64,000 nt of DNA from Melieria omissa (GCA_963971225.1 OZ020270.1:17781817-17845816); one strand, 5' to 3'. Shown: positions 1-9,369, numbered from the stretch's first letter. The notes: generated by a model from the letters alone, not told the origin. Program-made: numbers and translations.

Positions 1-325
1 GAAAGAGCCGAGGAGGAGATCGCGGAGCCGCACTCAACGAGTCGAAAGTAGGTTAACAGCGAGCTATGGTCTACGGGCTAACCCAGAAGGGTTCCAAGAA
101 GGCGATCGGGTAATGCTCAACAACCCGCAGCGGAAGGAAAGTTTGTCTCCAAAGCTTCAAACGTCATGGGAAGGACCGTACAAGGTCATGACCAGGATTA
201 ATGACGTGGTGTACAGGGTTCAACGCTGCGGCAACAGAAACGCCAGGTTGAAAGTAGTCCATTTGGAGCGCCTGGCGTCTTACTCCGGCGGAGCCTCGGT
301 ACTTGTTCGGGACGAACAAGTCTAA
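1..325 (+). pseudogene. Integrase C-terminal fragment, Ty3/gypsy family S (copy 1)
   Basis: This is the last part of a gypsy-type integrase, the region after the catalytic core that helps bind chromatin. The open part is 113-325 (70 residues). It is closely similar to 23423-23641 of the second S element in this window: both carry a PKLQ-SWEGPY motif (GPY/F-type module), then LKVVHLERL and a shared C-terminus LVRDEQV. Upstream bases 1-112 still align with the second copy (GFQEGD region), but the frame is broken. The rest of the element lies outside the window. The stop is followed within 12 bases by the 3' LTR. The identification is secure by comparison inside the window; activity is excluded by the broken frame. 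Confidence 0.85.
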
Positions 326-336
326 GTGATGGGCAG

Positions 337-400
337 TGAAACGGAAAAGGCACTCTGTGCTGTGCATGAACGCTTTTGCAAGCATACTTTTAGGCATGCA
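337..400 (+). repeat. 3' LTR of S copy 1, left piece
   Basis: This is the first 64 bases of the LTR that follows the integrase end. It starts TGAAACGG where the second copy starts TGTAACGA. The LTR is interrupted exactly here by the errantivirus and resumes at 7373. The last four bases, TGCA, are the target duplication of the intruder. Confidence 0.75.
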
Positions 401-798
401 AGTTTCTTTATTTATTTACTTTTCTTGGAGCTTCGTGAGCTCCGTTCTACTTAAGCTGCCTTAGTGAATTAACCGCCACCAATTCTTAAACCTACCCTAA
501 AGCCCTACTCCGTGCGCGCCGTATCGTTTCGCTGATCTTGCAGCTCGTGCAAGCGATCGATCGACCATCAGCAGCAATGTCCACGATTCGCTGATCTTGC
601 AACCCGTGCAAGAATCGAACGATCGATCGCCAGCAGCATTGTTCGAATCTGCTGACGGCAGCTACCGCGAAGTAGCTGGGTCGGTGGCCTGCGCTGGCGA
701 CGACGACAGCAGTGTTGTTTGCTTACGCAACGATGTAGCGGGCTGCAGAGTCGCCGGTTTAGTTTGTGGCGGCGGGTTGCGACGTCGTCGGGTTAACT
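401..798 (-). repeat. Errantivirus 3' LTR
   Basis: 398 bp, identical by eye to 6971-7368. It starts AGTTAACC and ends AAACT on the element strand. The last 13 codons of env and its stop lie inside this LTR. Immediately upstream on the element strand (plus-strand bases 799-809) is the purine-rich tract AGCAAGGGAGG, which would prime plus-strand DNA synthesis. Confidence 0.95.
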
Positions 799-2217
799 CC
801 TCCCTTGCTTAGATCAAGGCCGCCCTCGGTCTTGGCCAAATTTCCTACGACCTCACGGAGCTCGATTTTCCTGCTTCTCTTCTTTCGGCGCCGTTTTATT
901 ACCAAGATTGCGTAGCAAGCAATGAAGAGGATAGAGGTTAAGCAACAGGCCACCAGAGGGTGCGTCACCAATTTTTGCTTCATTTCGCCAATAAAATGCA
1001 GGTTCTCCATGTTCATTCGGTGCAGGAGGGGAAGACTCAAGATGTCCTGATGGCCAGTTATGTTTAGCAGGGGGAGCGCAGCCGTAATAGGTTGACGCAT
1101 CGGAACTCCTTTCCGGTTGACATACGTGGTGCCGTTGATTTGGACTTCTCCCTCAAATGTCAGGAGATAAGTGCCGGTGACAGTTCTTTCAGTATCACCA
1201 GTCCCTTGCACCCTGACAGTACCGTCATTGATTACAACGATACCGTCGTCTATGACAACTAATGGGTCCAGATGGTTAGGACGAGTTTTGCAATGTGCCA
1301 CGCCGCCGGAGAACAATTGTAGAGCGCAGGTCGAATCAGTCCTTTCCCTGCAGAATGTCGACGTTGTTGTTGGGGCGCACTCAACGACCGCCACCGTCAG
1401 TCCACTACAGTCGGCCACGACGCTACTATCCAGAAGAGACAGGACCATTCCGTTGTGCGCGACCGGGAAAATGCTAACTTTCTTACAACTAAGCTTAGGT
1501 TTAGGGTACTTTATAATAATATGTAGAACATCATTATTCTGCAAAACCTTAATACTAGATACTTCCATAACTTCCGCTACACTTACACTTGTGAGCTGCT
1601 CGTTAACCACTAGCTTTATGTCCGAATCATCTAGGACTGTCGGATTTACAACGTTTATTTTAGCTAGTGCAATAGAAAGCATTAAGTTCTGAATTTCATT
1701 TGTTAGAATTCTATTTCTGGCCAAGGCAACCTCATAGAGGTGAGCAGTGTCAATTTGTTTCTTCTTGGCCTCCCCAAGGAGAGAGTTGACAGTCTCAGTA
1801 AGTTTATTTATTCGCTCTTGAGTTTTTGTATTAATGACTACCTGTCTGTTGTTTGAATCAATGAGCTGCGCCTGATCGAATTTTACCTGTTCGAAATCAT
1901 CAAAATCGGGAGTACCGGCAACTACTTTCAGGGCTGTGCCTAAAAAATTCAAACTTCGGACTTGTCTATGGTGGATGTCTAGGGTTGAGAGAAGTGCCCA
2001 CAAATGCCTGTTGTCTACCTCCGGGAAAAGATCCATCATTCGGTTGGTATCCTCAATCATCTCCACGTAGGCGGTCAGGTTCGTTGTATGCCTGAGGTAC
2101 TGATAATTCTGCCAGATGATCACATCCCCGTCCAGAATTGGAATATAATCAGATTGGGTGTAGTCAGTTAGTTTGTAACCCGTCGTCATCGCGGCAAGGA
2201 GCAAGAGGAGAAATGAC
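759..2217 (-). CDS. env: Errantivirus envelope glycoprotein (env)
   Basis: Env is the membrane fusion protein that separates errantiviruses from ordinary gypsy elements. It belongs to the baculovirus F-protein-like group. The open frame runs from a candidate splice acceptor (TTGCAG, plus-strand 2218-2223) into a hydrophobic leader rich in Leu, so the start is most likely supplied by splicing rather than by a local ATG; the first in-frame ATG lies near 2189. Visible features are a basic RQVR motif followed by a hydrophobic Gly/Ala/Val-rich stretch about 85 residues in (furin-type site and fusion-peptide position), several N-x-S/T sites, cysteines in the C-terminal half, and a hydrophobic span near residues 415-440 followed by a KRRRKKRSRK basic tail. 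The length of about 480 residues is normal for the family. The stop falls inside the 3' LTR. No internal stop is seen. Confidence 0.88.
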
Positions 2218-2223
2218 CTGCAA
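2218..2223 (-). promoter_or_regulatory. Candidate env splice acceptor
   Basis: The element strand reads TTGCAG at this point and is followed in frame by the hydrophobic env leader. Gypsy-type env is made from a spliced subgenomic RNA, so an acceptor just after the pol stop (2283) is expected. The matching donor near the start of gag was not located. Confidence 0.55.
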
Positions 2224-2282
2224 GTGCAAGATTAATGATTTCGTCCTCAATCATTGGCATGTGAAAAACTGCGACGAGGTTC

Positions 2283-5200
2283 CTACCTAAGGTTGTCCTT
2301 ATGGACCACCCTCCCATTAATAAGAACCGTAGTTCCCAAATCAGCTTCTACCTTTTCTTCCACGTAGAGTGGTGTGAGTTTATTGCCCAATCTTCTGTTG
2401 GTTTTTACTAACACTGTATCTCCCACCTGAAAATTTCGATGTTGTCTTGTTCTGTTGTGCCTTCGTAGTTGTATCTCCTGCGCTTGTGAAATTCTATTCC
2501 TTATTTCTTCTTTGAGCTCGGCTGGGGCCGAGTGAATTACATCCAGTGGTGTTTTGTTGATGACGGAGTGGACTGTTCCGTTATATTTTATAGTTGCGTG
2601 TAGCATTAGGTCAACCGTGTCCTCGATCCTCGTGTCGAGTTTTAGGCACCTTGCGATTTCGAGCAGGGTGCTATGAAACCTCTCCACTTGGCCATTGGAG
2701 GTGCTATGCAAAGGTGGGGCGTTGACTATCTCGACGCCAAAATGGTTTAACAAGATTGACCTTATGGTTTGGGAGTTCAGGGATGCCTCATTGTCACAGA
2801 AAATTGTTTTTGTTTGCGGGAAAATATTCATCAATTGCAAAATTGGTGCTTTTATGTCCACGATTGTGCGGGATAATAATGGCCGGACAACTGCAAATTT
2901 CGAGAACTTATCGACACAGGTCAAGAAATATTTTCTATCTGTGGAAAATATGTCAATATGCAGAATTTCGCCGGCATATGACGGAATTGGTGTTTCCCCT
3001 ATTAGCTCTTTTTTTGGGTGTCGGTCGTATTTTGCTTTTGAACATGTTCTACAATTTCTAACCACCTCGTTTGCCAGTTTGGTCATTTTTGGGAAGAAGT
3101 AATCAAACATAACCTGTTTGACGTTCTCTTGGGCTGCTCTGTGAGCCCGGTTATGTTCGTTAGTCAGTATTTCTCTCTGTTCGGTAATATTAAATACGTC
3201 GGTCACTAAACTTTTTGAATGTAAAAACCTCGTCGCCGGGAATAGCTCAATTAATCTGTGCTGAATGTGAGCCAAAATTGGGAGGTCGCAATGAATCGCA
3301 TTTACAACATCCGGCTTTACCACACGGCTGATTGCCTCTATAAGTTCATTCTTGTCCGAGAAATAAACGAAATGTCGTGTCTTTTTTCCAAATATTATAA
3401 ATGTACAAGTCGAGGCCGACTCTCCATTTTCAATTATAATTTGGTTTCTATAGCAATTTACCGGTTTCTCAGTTGCCTCGATGGTGTAAGTCATAGACAA
3501 CTCACTATGAATCGTAGCAGCATCGGAATGTGCTTGCTCATGTTCCAAGACGTTTATACTCTGTCGTGATAGCGCATCAGCGACAAAGTTTTCTTTTCCC
3601 GGTTTGTAGATTACTTGGGCATTGTGCTCATCGATAAATGCCTTCCAGCGTTTTATCTTAGCATTTGGGTTTCGGTCTGACACCGCAAATGTTAAGGGCT
3701 GGTGATCAGTAAAAATATTTAAGTTTTTTACTCCATACAAGTAATTACGTAAGGATTTTAGGGCCCATACAATGGCCAGGAGTTCCCGCTCGTTGCTTGC
3801 AAAATTCAACTCCCTGTCCTTCAAGGTTCTTGATATCATTGTGATTGGCCTCCCATCTTGTGATAGGACAGCCCCAAGACCATACGAGGAAGCGTCCGTC
3901 GTAAGATCGAACGGCTTCTTGAAATCAGGGTACTGTAACATGACGTCCTCCGACGTCAGAATTTCCTTCAACTTGTCAAAAGCTAGGCACTCCCTGTCAC
4001 CGAATTGTATGTCGATTCTTTTGGACCTGTGAGCGCTCACCTTACCGTTTTCCCCCTTAAGAAGGTCGGTCAAAGGCTTTGCAATGGAAGCAAAGTCCTT
4101 AATAAAACACCTATAGTAGCTAGCGAGCCCCAGAAATGATCGAACATCGAATAATGTGGAAGGTTGCTTGTAGTCCCTAATGGCTGCTACTTTATCGGTA
4201 CTTGTCTTTATGCCTCCCCGTGATATGGTAAACCCGAGGTATTCCACCTCGTTCTTGAAGAAATGCGATTTTTCTTGCGAAACTCTCATATTTGCCTCGA
4301 ACAGACTAGTCAACACCAAGTCAATGTCCCTAACATGCTCTGCTTCAGTTTCAGAAAAGATGATTACGTCGTCGACGTAAACGTAGCACCTTTTGCCAAT
4401 ATGCTCACGGAGGACATCATCAATAGCCCTTTGGAAAATACTGGGCGCGTTCTTTAATCCAAACGGAAGTCGGCAGAATTCGTATTTTCCGTTGTTGACG
4501 GAAAATGCCGTTTTCTCCCGATCCCGCTCCGCAAGCTCAATTTGGTGAAACCCTGATTTCAAGTCGAGGGTTGTAAAAAATTTGGCCTTCCCGAAATTTG
4601 ACAAAATTACCATGACGTTGGGGATTGGGTACTTGTCAGCGATTGTGAGCTGGTTTAACTTCCGAAAGTCTATTACCAGACGTTTCTTTCTGTTGCCTAA
4701 CTCATCGACGCCTTTTTTATCTACAACCCAAATGGGGTTGTTATAGGGCGATTTGGACGGCCTTATAATGCCGTTTCTCAGTAAGTCCTTTATTTCGCTA
4801 TTCACGAAATCTGACACACCCATAGGATATGGGTATAATTTGGAGTAGATTGGTTCGCTCACTTCGGTCCGAATGGTGGCGACAATGTTTGTGTTAAACG
4901 GCAGCATCTCGTTTGGATCTGCAAACGTTTTTATTCTTTTTTTCAACATAATTTGAAAGTCGGCCCTTACTGATGGAGGGACTGAAATATCGTCCACCTT
5001 TGTAAAGTTAACGTTTGCGCATTTGTAAAACTGGATCGGTTCTGATCCAGAGTCGGAATGTATCTCTCTACTCTTTAGACAAATTGTGGCGTTCACCCGC
5101 GTTAACAAGTCGAGGCCAATGATGCCGTCGAAAGTATCAAGATCAGGTAAAATGAAAAAGGTGCTGTCTCTACCAAATATATTCAAAAAACATTTAGAAG

Positions 5201-5285
5201 TTATATTATTAAAGCCATGTATGGACTTCACAACGAAAGGTGTTTCAACCGGAACAACATTTTGTATCTCCTCCAGGGGCTTCAT
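2283..5285 (-). CDS. pol: Errantivirus pol: protease end, reverse transcriptase, RNase H, integrase
   Basis: This polyprotein copies the RNA genome and inserts it. The first ATG is at 5285, but the frame is open further upstream across the gag end, and the protease active-site DTGAS lies just before that ATG. Translation is therefore probably by -1 frameshift from gag. Domain order is as follows: RT with the YVDD catalytic box (about residue 315) and LPFGL; RNase H with TTDASS and FTDHQPL; integrase zinc module ending in CRTCSKAK; catalytic core with HIDIF, CDNEAS and GQVERFH supplying D, D and E; then a C-terminal tail with QVGDTVLVK. The 1,000 residues match the family, and no stop or frameshift is seen. 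The codon signature resembles the relics at 16380-17350, which come from a related element. Env begins about 65 bases after the stop. Confidence 0.95.
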   Translation of the reverse strand: MKPLEEIQNVVPVETPFVVKSIHGFNNITSKCFLNIFGRDSTFFILPDLDTFDGIIGLDLLTRVNATICLKSREIHSDSGSEPIQFYKCANVNFTKVDDISVPPSVRADFQIMLKKRIKTFADPNEMLPFNTNIVATIRTEVSEPIYSKLYPYPMGVSDFVNSEIKDLLRNGIIRPSKSPYNNPIWVVDKKGVDELGNRKKRLVIDFRKLNQLTIADKYPIPNVMVILSNFGKAKFFTTLDLKSGFHQIELAERDREKTAFSVNNGKYEFCRLPFGLKNAPSIFQRAIDDVLREHIGKRCYVYVDDVIIFSETEAEHVRDIDLVLTSLFEANMRVSQEKSHFFKNEVEYLGFTISRGGIKTSTDKVAAIRDYKQPSTLFDVRSFLGLASYYRCFIKDFASIAKPLTDLLKGENGKVSAHRSKRIDIQFGDRECLAFDKLKEILTSEDVMLQYPDFKKPFDLTTDASSYGLGAVLSQDGRPITMISRTLKDRELNFASNERELLAIVWALKSLRNYLYGVKNLNIFTDHQPLTFAVSDRNPNAKIKRWKAFIDEHNAQVIYKPGKENFVADALSRQSINVLEHEQAHSDAATIHSELSMTYTIEATEKPVNCYRNQIIIENGESASTCTFIIFGKKTRHFVYFSDKNELIEAISRVVKPDVVNAIHCDLPILAHIQHRLIELFPATRFLHSKSLVTDVFNITEQREILTNEHNRAHRAAQENVKQVMFDYFFPKMTKLANEVVRNCRTCSKAKYDRHPKKELIGETPIPSYAGEILHIDIFSTDRKYFLTCVDKFSKFAVVRPLLSRTIVDIKAPILQLMNIFPQTKTIFCDNEASLNSQTIRSILLNHFGVEIVNAPPLHSTSNGQVERFHSTLLEIARCLKLDTRIEDTVDLMLHATIKYNGTVHSVINKTPLDVIHSAPAELKEEIRNRISQAQEIQLRRHNRTRQHRNFQVGDTVLVKTNRRLGNKLTPLYVEEKVEADLGTTVLINGRVVHKDNLR

Positions 5286-5335
5286 GTAATTTTTGGACGC
5301 CCCTGTATCAATTAGAAATTTTACTAATCTCCCCG

Positions 5336-6685
5336 CTATTTTCCGCTGTACGAACGGCAGCAGGGAATGTGCCCTAAAAAATTTACAGTGTCAAATTCAC
5401 ACTCTGACTCCGAGTTAGCTGCTGCTGCCTCGGCTACAGCCGCATATTCCTGTTCCTGCACAGATTCCTCTTGGGCTATGTGATTTATTCTTTGTCGCCT
5501 TTGCCCTGATTGCCTTTCGGAGCCATTTGGTCTCTTAAACGTTTGCCTATGGAACTGACTATCGTTCTGTTTTTGGTAATCTGTCGTTTGTCTAAAACGA
5601 GATGTAGACGGGTCCACGTCCATTTTCTCTACCTGATCGCGCCTATTGACGACCTGCTGGCCACCACCCTGAGCTTGATAATGGTTCCGCTGGCTCCTGG
5701 TGAAGTATGGCGTCTTCTCTCGACCCAAGTCACCCTTCTCATAGTCCTGCCGTTTGTTTCCCTGCTGGCTATTAATTTTATTATTCACTGATCGTTCATG
5801 CGAATGCTGGCCCGAACTCCTTTGCGATTTTTCCTCCGAGCTCCTAGCAAAACCTGCTGCAAATCTGTATCTCTCATGATTAGATTCAGCCTCTTGTGCC
5901 CAAGCCAACGCAGTAGGCAAGTCAGACGGACGAGCCGAAAATAAAATATCTGCGGGCGACTTTTTTAAACCCGACACGAACACCCGCAAAGCGTCCTGTC
6001 TATATTTTTCGTTGAGAGCATTTCCTAGGGTGCTATCATATGTCATGATAGCCTTGTTCGTGAGTAGGGTTAGCTTTTTTTCTACCTCATCATAGTACTC
6101 CAAAAGAGTCATGTTACCCTGTCGCAGAGTGCTGAGCTCTGTTTCGATCAAATGTAGCGGCCGCTTGTCGGCATATGTGAAATCCAAACGTGCAATTATT
6201 GCCCTGAAGTTCAAGACAGTGTTAAATGAGGCTAGCACGGCGTCAGCCGTGCCCCTCACCTTATTTCTAATGACATTTACTGCTTGGAAGTGCTTCGAGC
6301 TACCGTTATATTTTTCAAACAATTGGTAGGCGTTATGCGCCGCTTGCCTCCAAGAAACATAGTTTTCATGTTTTCCATCGAATTCTGGAATTGATTTCAC
6401 TATATCGAGGGACTCATCACACTGAACGCCCTCAATAATTTGGATGGGTTCATACACCTCCACTACTGGCTGTTTTAGAGCAATTTCACTGAATTTCCTA
6501 TCTATTTCTCCTAGCTTTTCGTTGAATTCTTGCGCTTGCAGTTTCAACGCCGCTGCCACTGCCGCTTGAACCACTGCTTGTAGTTCGTGCGCATTCATTT
6601 TCTGATTAATCCCTTGGAAACAATCTGCGTTAACTTTCAATTTCTCAAGCCCCGCAAGCACCTCGTCTAACTCGCTATCACTCAT
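5336..6685 (-). CDS. gag: Errantivirus gag (capsid polyprotein)
   Basis: The structural protein that forms the particle, 449 residues from the ATG at 6683-6685. A few more codons upstream are open, but they begin with GTG. The N-terminal third is Ala/Gln-rich and helical. A capsid-like core follows, with the VKSIPEFDG and LASFNTVLNFRAIIARLDF motifs that recur in the separate gag fragment at 8170-8620. The C-terminal third is rich in Gln, Arg, Ser and Asn. No CCHC zinc knuckle is present, which is usual for errantivirus gags. The last 16 or so codons overlap the pol frame, where a U-UUU-UUA heptamer gives a candidate -1 slip site. The frame is intact. Confidence 0.92.
   Translation of the reverse strand: MSDSELDEVLAGLEKLKVNADCFQGINQKMNAHELQAVVQAAVAAALKLQAQEFNEKLGEIDRKFSEIALKQPVVEVYEPIQIIEGVQCDESLDIVKSIPEFDGKHENYVSWRQAAHNAYQLFEKYNGSSKHFQAVNVIRNKVRGTADAVLASFNTVLNFRAIIARLDFTYADKRPLHLIETELSTLRQGNMTLLEYYDEVEKKLTLLTNKAIMTYDSTLGNALNEKYRQDALRVFVSGLKKSPADILFSARPSDLPTALAWAQEAESNHERYRFAAGFARSSEEKSQRSSGQHSHERSVNNKINSQQGNKRQDYEKGDLGREKTPYFTRSQRNHYQAQGGGQQVVNRRDQVEKMDVDPSTSRFRQTTDYQKQNDSQFHRQTFKRPNGSERQSGQRRQRINHIAQEESVQEQEYAAVAEAAAANSESECEFDTVNFLGHIPCCRSYSGK
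5375..5381 (-). promoter_or_regulatory. Candidate -1 ribosomal frameshift site (UUUUUUA)
   Basis: In the gag frame the element strand reads AAT TTT TTA, so the heptamer T TTT TTA sits in the X XXY YYZ register needed for simultaneous slippage. Slipping back one base enters the open frame that leads into protease (DTGAS) and pol. gag stops about 39 bases further on. A downstream structure was not worked out. Confidence 0.6.
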
Positions 6686-6960
6686 GAACACTGACAGAAT
6701 CGTGGGCCGAAATCACAATTGACACCGCTGTACAAACAAATTTCTATAGCACTTTCTTTATTTTTTCACTTTCACTTTATATTTCTCTTAAGACTTGTCG
6801 TGGTTAACGAGCAGTCACTTACAATTTATCCATCCTGTCTTATTTTATCTCCGGAGCTGGTCGATGATCCCGTTGGTGGACGCAGTCCTGTCCGGTTGCA
6901 ATGTAGGTCTCAGGGTCTCAGAGAGCTGGTTTCCGAATTCACCTTTGTGGGCTGAGTGCT

Positions 6961-6971
6961 GTTGGGCGCCA
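6961..6971 (-). promoter_or_regulatory. tRNA-Lys primer binding site of the errantivirus
   Basis: The element strand reads TGGCGCCCAAC directly at the end of the 5' LTR, sharing the LTR's last T. This matches the 3' end of insect tRNA-Lys as I remember it and is the primer used by gypsy. Confidence 0.8.
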
Positions 6972-7368
6972 GTTTCTTTATTTATTTACTTTTCTTGGAG
7001 CTTCGTGAGCTCCGTTCTACTTAAGCTGCCTTAGTGAATTAACCGCCACCAATTCTTAAACCTACCCTAAAGCCCTACTCCGTGCGCGCCGTATCGTTTC
7101 GCTGATCTTGCAGCTCGTGCAAGCGATCGATCGACCATCAGCAGCAATGTCCACGATTCGCTGATCTTGCAACCCGTGCAAGAATCGAACGATCGATCGC
7201 CAGCAGCATTGTTCGAATCTGCTGACGGCAGCTACCGCGAAGTAGCTGGGTCGGTGGCCTGCGCTGGCGACGACGACAGCAGTGTTGTTTGCTTACGCAA
7301 CGATGTAGCGGGCTGCAGAGTCGCCGGTTTAGTTTGTGGCGGCGGGTTGCGACGTCGTCGGGTTAACT
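6971..7368 (-). repeat. Errantivirus 5' LTR
   Basis: 398 bp, identical by eye to the 3' LTR at 401-798. It carries short GCTGATCTTGC / AGCTCGTGCAAG internal direct repeats. No clear TATA box was seen, as is common for this lineage. Confidence 0.95.
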
Positions 7369-7372
7369 TGCA

Positions 7373-7724
7373 CTGTGAAGTACAGCAAAACTGTTATAAA
7401 TTCGCTTGGTAAAGTCCGATATGGCAAGGATGGTTCTCGAAGAAATGGGCTGTGCGAGAATGATCGAGCGCTTTCCAATTAGAAGTTGCAAGAAACTTCG
7501 GCGCGATAAGGAAACTGGTATAAAAGCAGCAGCGTGCAGCGCAGTGAGTCGAGTCTGTGTTGAGCAAGCAATGGGGAAACATGCAATAGTAGTAGTGTAA
7601 AGTAGAGCAAGTGTAAATTTGTAAATAAAGCGATTGTTAGTTTTGACTACATTGCGCTGAATAATTGAAGTTGTTTTATTTTCAAAACCAATCCAAACGA
7701 ACCTGTGAAGTAATTTTCGTAACA
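7373..7724 (+). repeat. 3' LTR of S copy 1, right piece
   Basis: This continues the LTR begun at 337. It contains a TATA-like GGTATAAAAGC (around 7517), a CAGTGAGTCGAGTCTGTG start region, a polyadenylation-type AATAAA (around 7624), and the family ending ...TTCGTAACA. Without the errantivirus the LTR would be about 416 bp, close to the 424 bp of the intact LTR at 23653-24076. Confidence 0.85.
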
Positions 7725-7908
7725 ATATGTTAATCATGTATATCTAATTATAGAAAATAACATTTTCCTGTTCAAATGATTTTCGCCGCAAATTTTTTTC
7801 TGTTACGATTTCGCCGTCTTATGTTGTTAACAGACCCGTTTAACAGAAAAATTCGATTCTAACTTGAGGTTAACAGAGAGAATCGAGGCTAACTTCACAT
7901 TGGTCATT

Positions 7909-8170
7909 TTGAACGTTTTTATATTCAAAATTTTAAATGTTTCGTGTTTATTTTGATGTATTTTTTTTATTTACATTTATGGTGTCAAATTGACAAACAG
8001 AGTTCCCTATTTGATTTAAAATCTCCAGGTACATACACGGCAGGTTAGAAATTGTTGAAATTAGCAAATAAGGTAAGTTTATTTGCTAATTTCAATAATT
8101 TCTCGGTCGGTATCAGATATCTGTTAGGTTTGTATTTTGTCAGGTATCTGGCTGTTGAAATTACGGGCAT
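7909..8170. repeat. Dispersed repeat fragment, copy 1 (partner at 60055-60290)
   Basis: From about 7915 this stretch matches 60055-60285 with small differences (shared phrases around CTCCAGGTACATACACGG and GGCTGTTGAAATTACGGGC). At 60 kb the same DNA lies upstream of a Myb/SANT-like reading frame of the kind carried by PIF/Harbinger elements, so it may be a piece of such an element. Here it abuts the gag fragment at about 8170. A 16-base stem (AAATAAACTTACC / GGTAAGTTTATTT region, about 8063-8090) is present only in this copy. Bases 7725-7908 hold nothing recognisable. Confidence 0.5.
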
Positions 8171-8620
8171 TAACTCATTTTCCAGTACATATAACGGCGT
8201 TTTATCAGAATATTCTTGATCTAACCTAGCTATGATTGCCTTAAATTTAAGCACCGTATTAAAAGATGCAAGTGTGGCGTTTGCAGAACCTATAATTTTG
8301 TTCCGAAATATACCCATTGCGATGTAACATTTTTCCGAACCCTCGGTATAGTAATTAATGGCGAATTCAGCTGCGCTTCGCCAGGCTGGATAAGAAACAG
8401 AATCACCACTGAATTCAGGAAGAGACTTTATTAGATCTAAACTTGAATTATTTTCTACAACCAAAGGGTTAATCGAGACAGGCAAATATTGTTCAACGCC
8501 ACGCGGTTGCAATTGATTAATCGCCAAAGTCAAGCGATTTAGCTGTTCAAATATTTGCTGCCTTGTACGCTCATTCGTCTCATTAACGATTTCAACTACC
8601 TCCTCTCTTTTAAGAGACAT
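8170..8620 (-). pseudogene. Errantivirus-type gag fragment
   Basis: The open frame runs from the ATG at 8620 down to 8045, but only the part above about 8170 is gag. It resembles the gag at 5336-6685: LIKSLPEFSG against VKSIPEFDG, and LASFNTVLKFKAIIARLDQEYSDK against LASFNTVLNFRAIIARLDFTYADK. About 150 residues of the N-terminal half remain. The last 40 or so codons of the open frame come from the neighbouring dispersed repeat, so the protein is a chance chimera. A TTAA-specific MITE sits 27 bases upstream of the ATG. This is a related but clearly different family from the intact errantivirus. Confidence 0.8.
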
Positions 8621-8650
8621 TTTGTCAGACTATAACTTATTTTTAGTTAA

Positions 8651-9369
8651 GGGGGTCTTCCGGTTTGTCAGTTTCAAAAAATCGATTTTTTTTTTACATT
8701 TTTTTTATCTCTGAAGTCTTTGGAATTTCGTGGTCAAAGGATTCAGCAAAATCTTTCATGGTTCAAGAATTATTGCCCCTCGAGCATAACATTCTTGCGA
8801 TCCGTAAACACACCGTAAATCTTTAAAGCGTTTTCCCAAAAGTTGTGTTTTTGCAGCTGGTGCGCACGATTTTGAAAAATCCACTTCGTCTTTTGGGACA
8901 CTTTTTTTTTTTAACGTTCAGGATGAATGTCGCTATCGTTTGATCGAGCGGTTTTCGAAAATTATAATTAGTTTAATTTTTACAGCCTATAACGACAAAA
9001 AAAAAGAACAGAAATTCCGTTTTTTTGGATTTACGCTCGCCATTTCGAAAAAAATCTGAATAACAAAAAACCGGTCGATCGAACGATAGCCAACATAATG
9101 AAAGTTAATAAAAAAAAAATTTTGTGTTTCAGATTCTTTATACGAGCGGAATCGTGCGCACCGTTTCACTCGACGTTTTAGAGGAGGCACACTCAAGGTC
9201 ATCTAGAGGTTACTTACATGGTTGACAAAATACTGTAAAAAACATATGTTCAACATTTGTTCTTGCTCAATAAAAAAAACCAAAACTGATTCAAAAAGCG
9301 TCAATGGTTTGTTCACAAGAAATTTCTAAATATACGCTCGAAAATCGCCCAACAAACCGGAAGACCCCC
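8651..9369. mobile_element. TTAA-flanked MITE M1 (719 bp)
   Basis: Terminal inverted repeats begin GGGGGTCTTCCGGTTTGT on both sides. The element is flanked by TTAA at 8647-8650 and 9370-9373, the target duplication of piggyBac-type transposases. It has no coding capacity. The centre holds an inverted pair, GCTATCGTTTGATCGAGC and its near complement about 130 bases later. Length and layout match the MITEs at 36479 and 51915. Confidence 0.88.

Larger units (their letters stand above)
401..7368 (-). mobile_element. Complete errantivirus (gypsy-lineage endogenous retrovirus)
   Basis: A full-length insect endogenous retrovirus of 6,968 bp on the minus strand. It has two LTRs (401-798 and 6971-7368), a tRNA-Lys primer site, gag, pol, env and a purine tract before the 3' LTR. 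The LTRs begin AGTTAACC on the element strand, as is usual for errantiviruses. The element is flanked on both sides by TGCA (397-400 and 7369-7372), a 4-bp duplication of the alternating pyrimidine-purine type these elements prefer. I compared the two LTRs block by block and found no difference over 398 bases, so the insertion is very recent. gag, pol and env are each open over their full family-typical length. Whether it is mobile cannot be told from sequence alone. Confidence 0.95.

Noticed and set aside
1171..1692. 173-codon plus-strand frame
   Set aside because: It lies antisense to env and has no domain; it is a shadow of the env frame.
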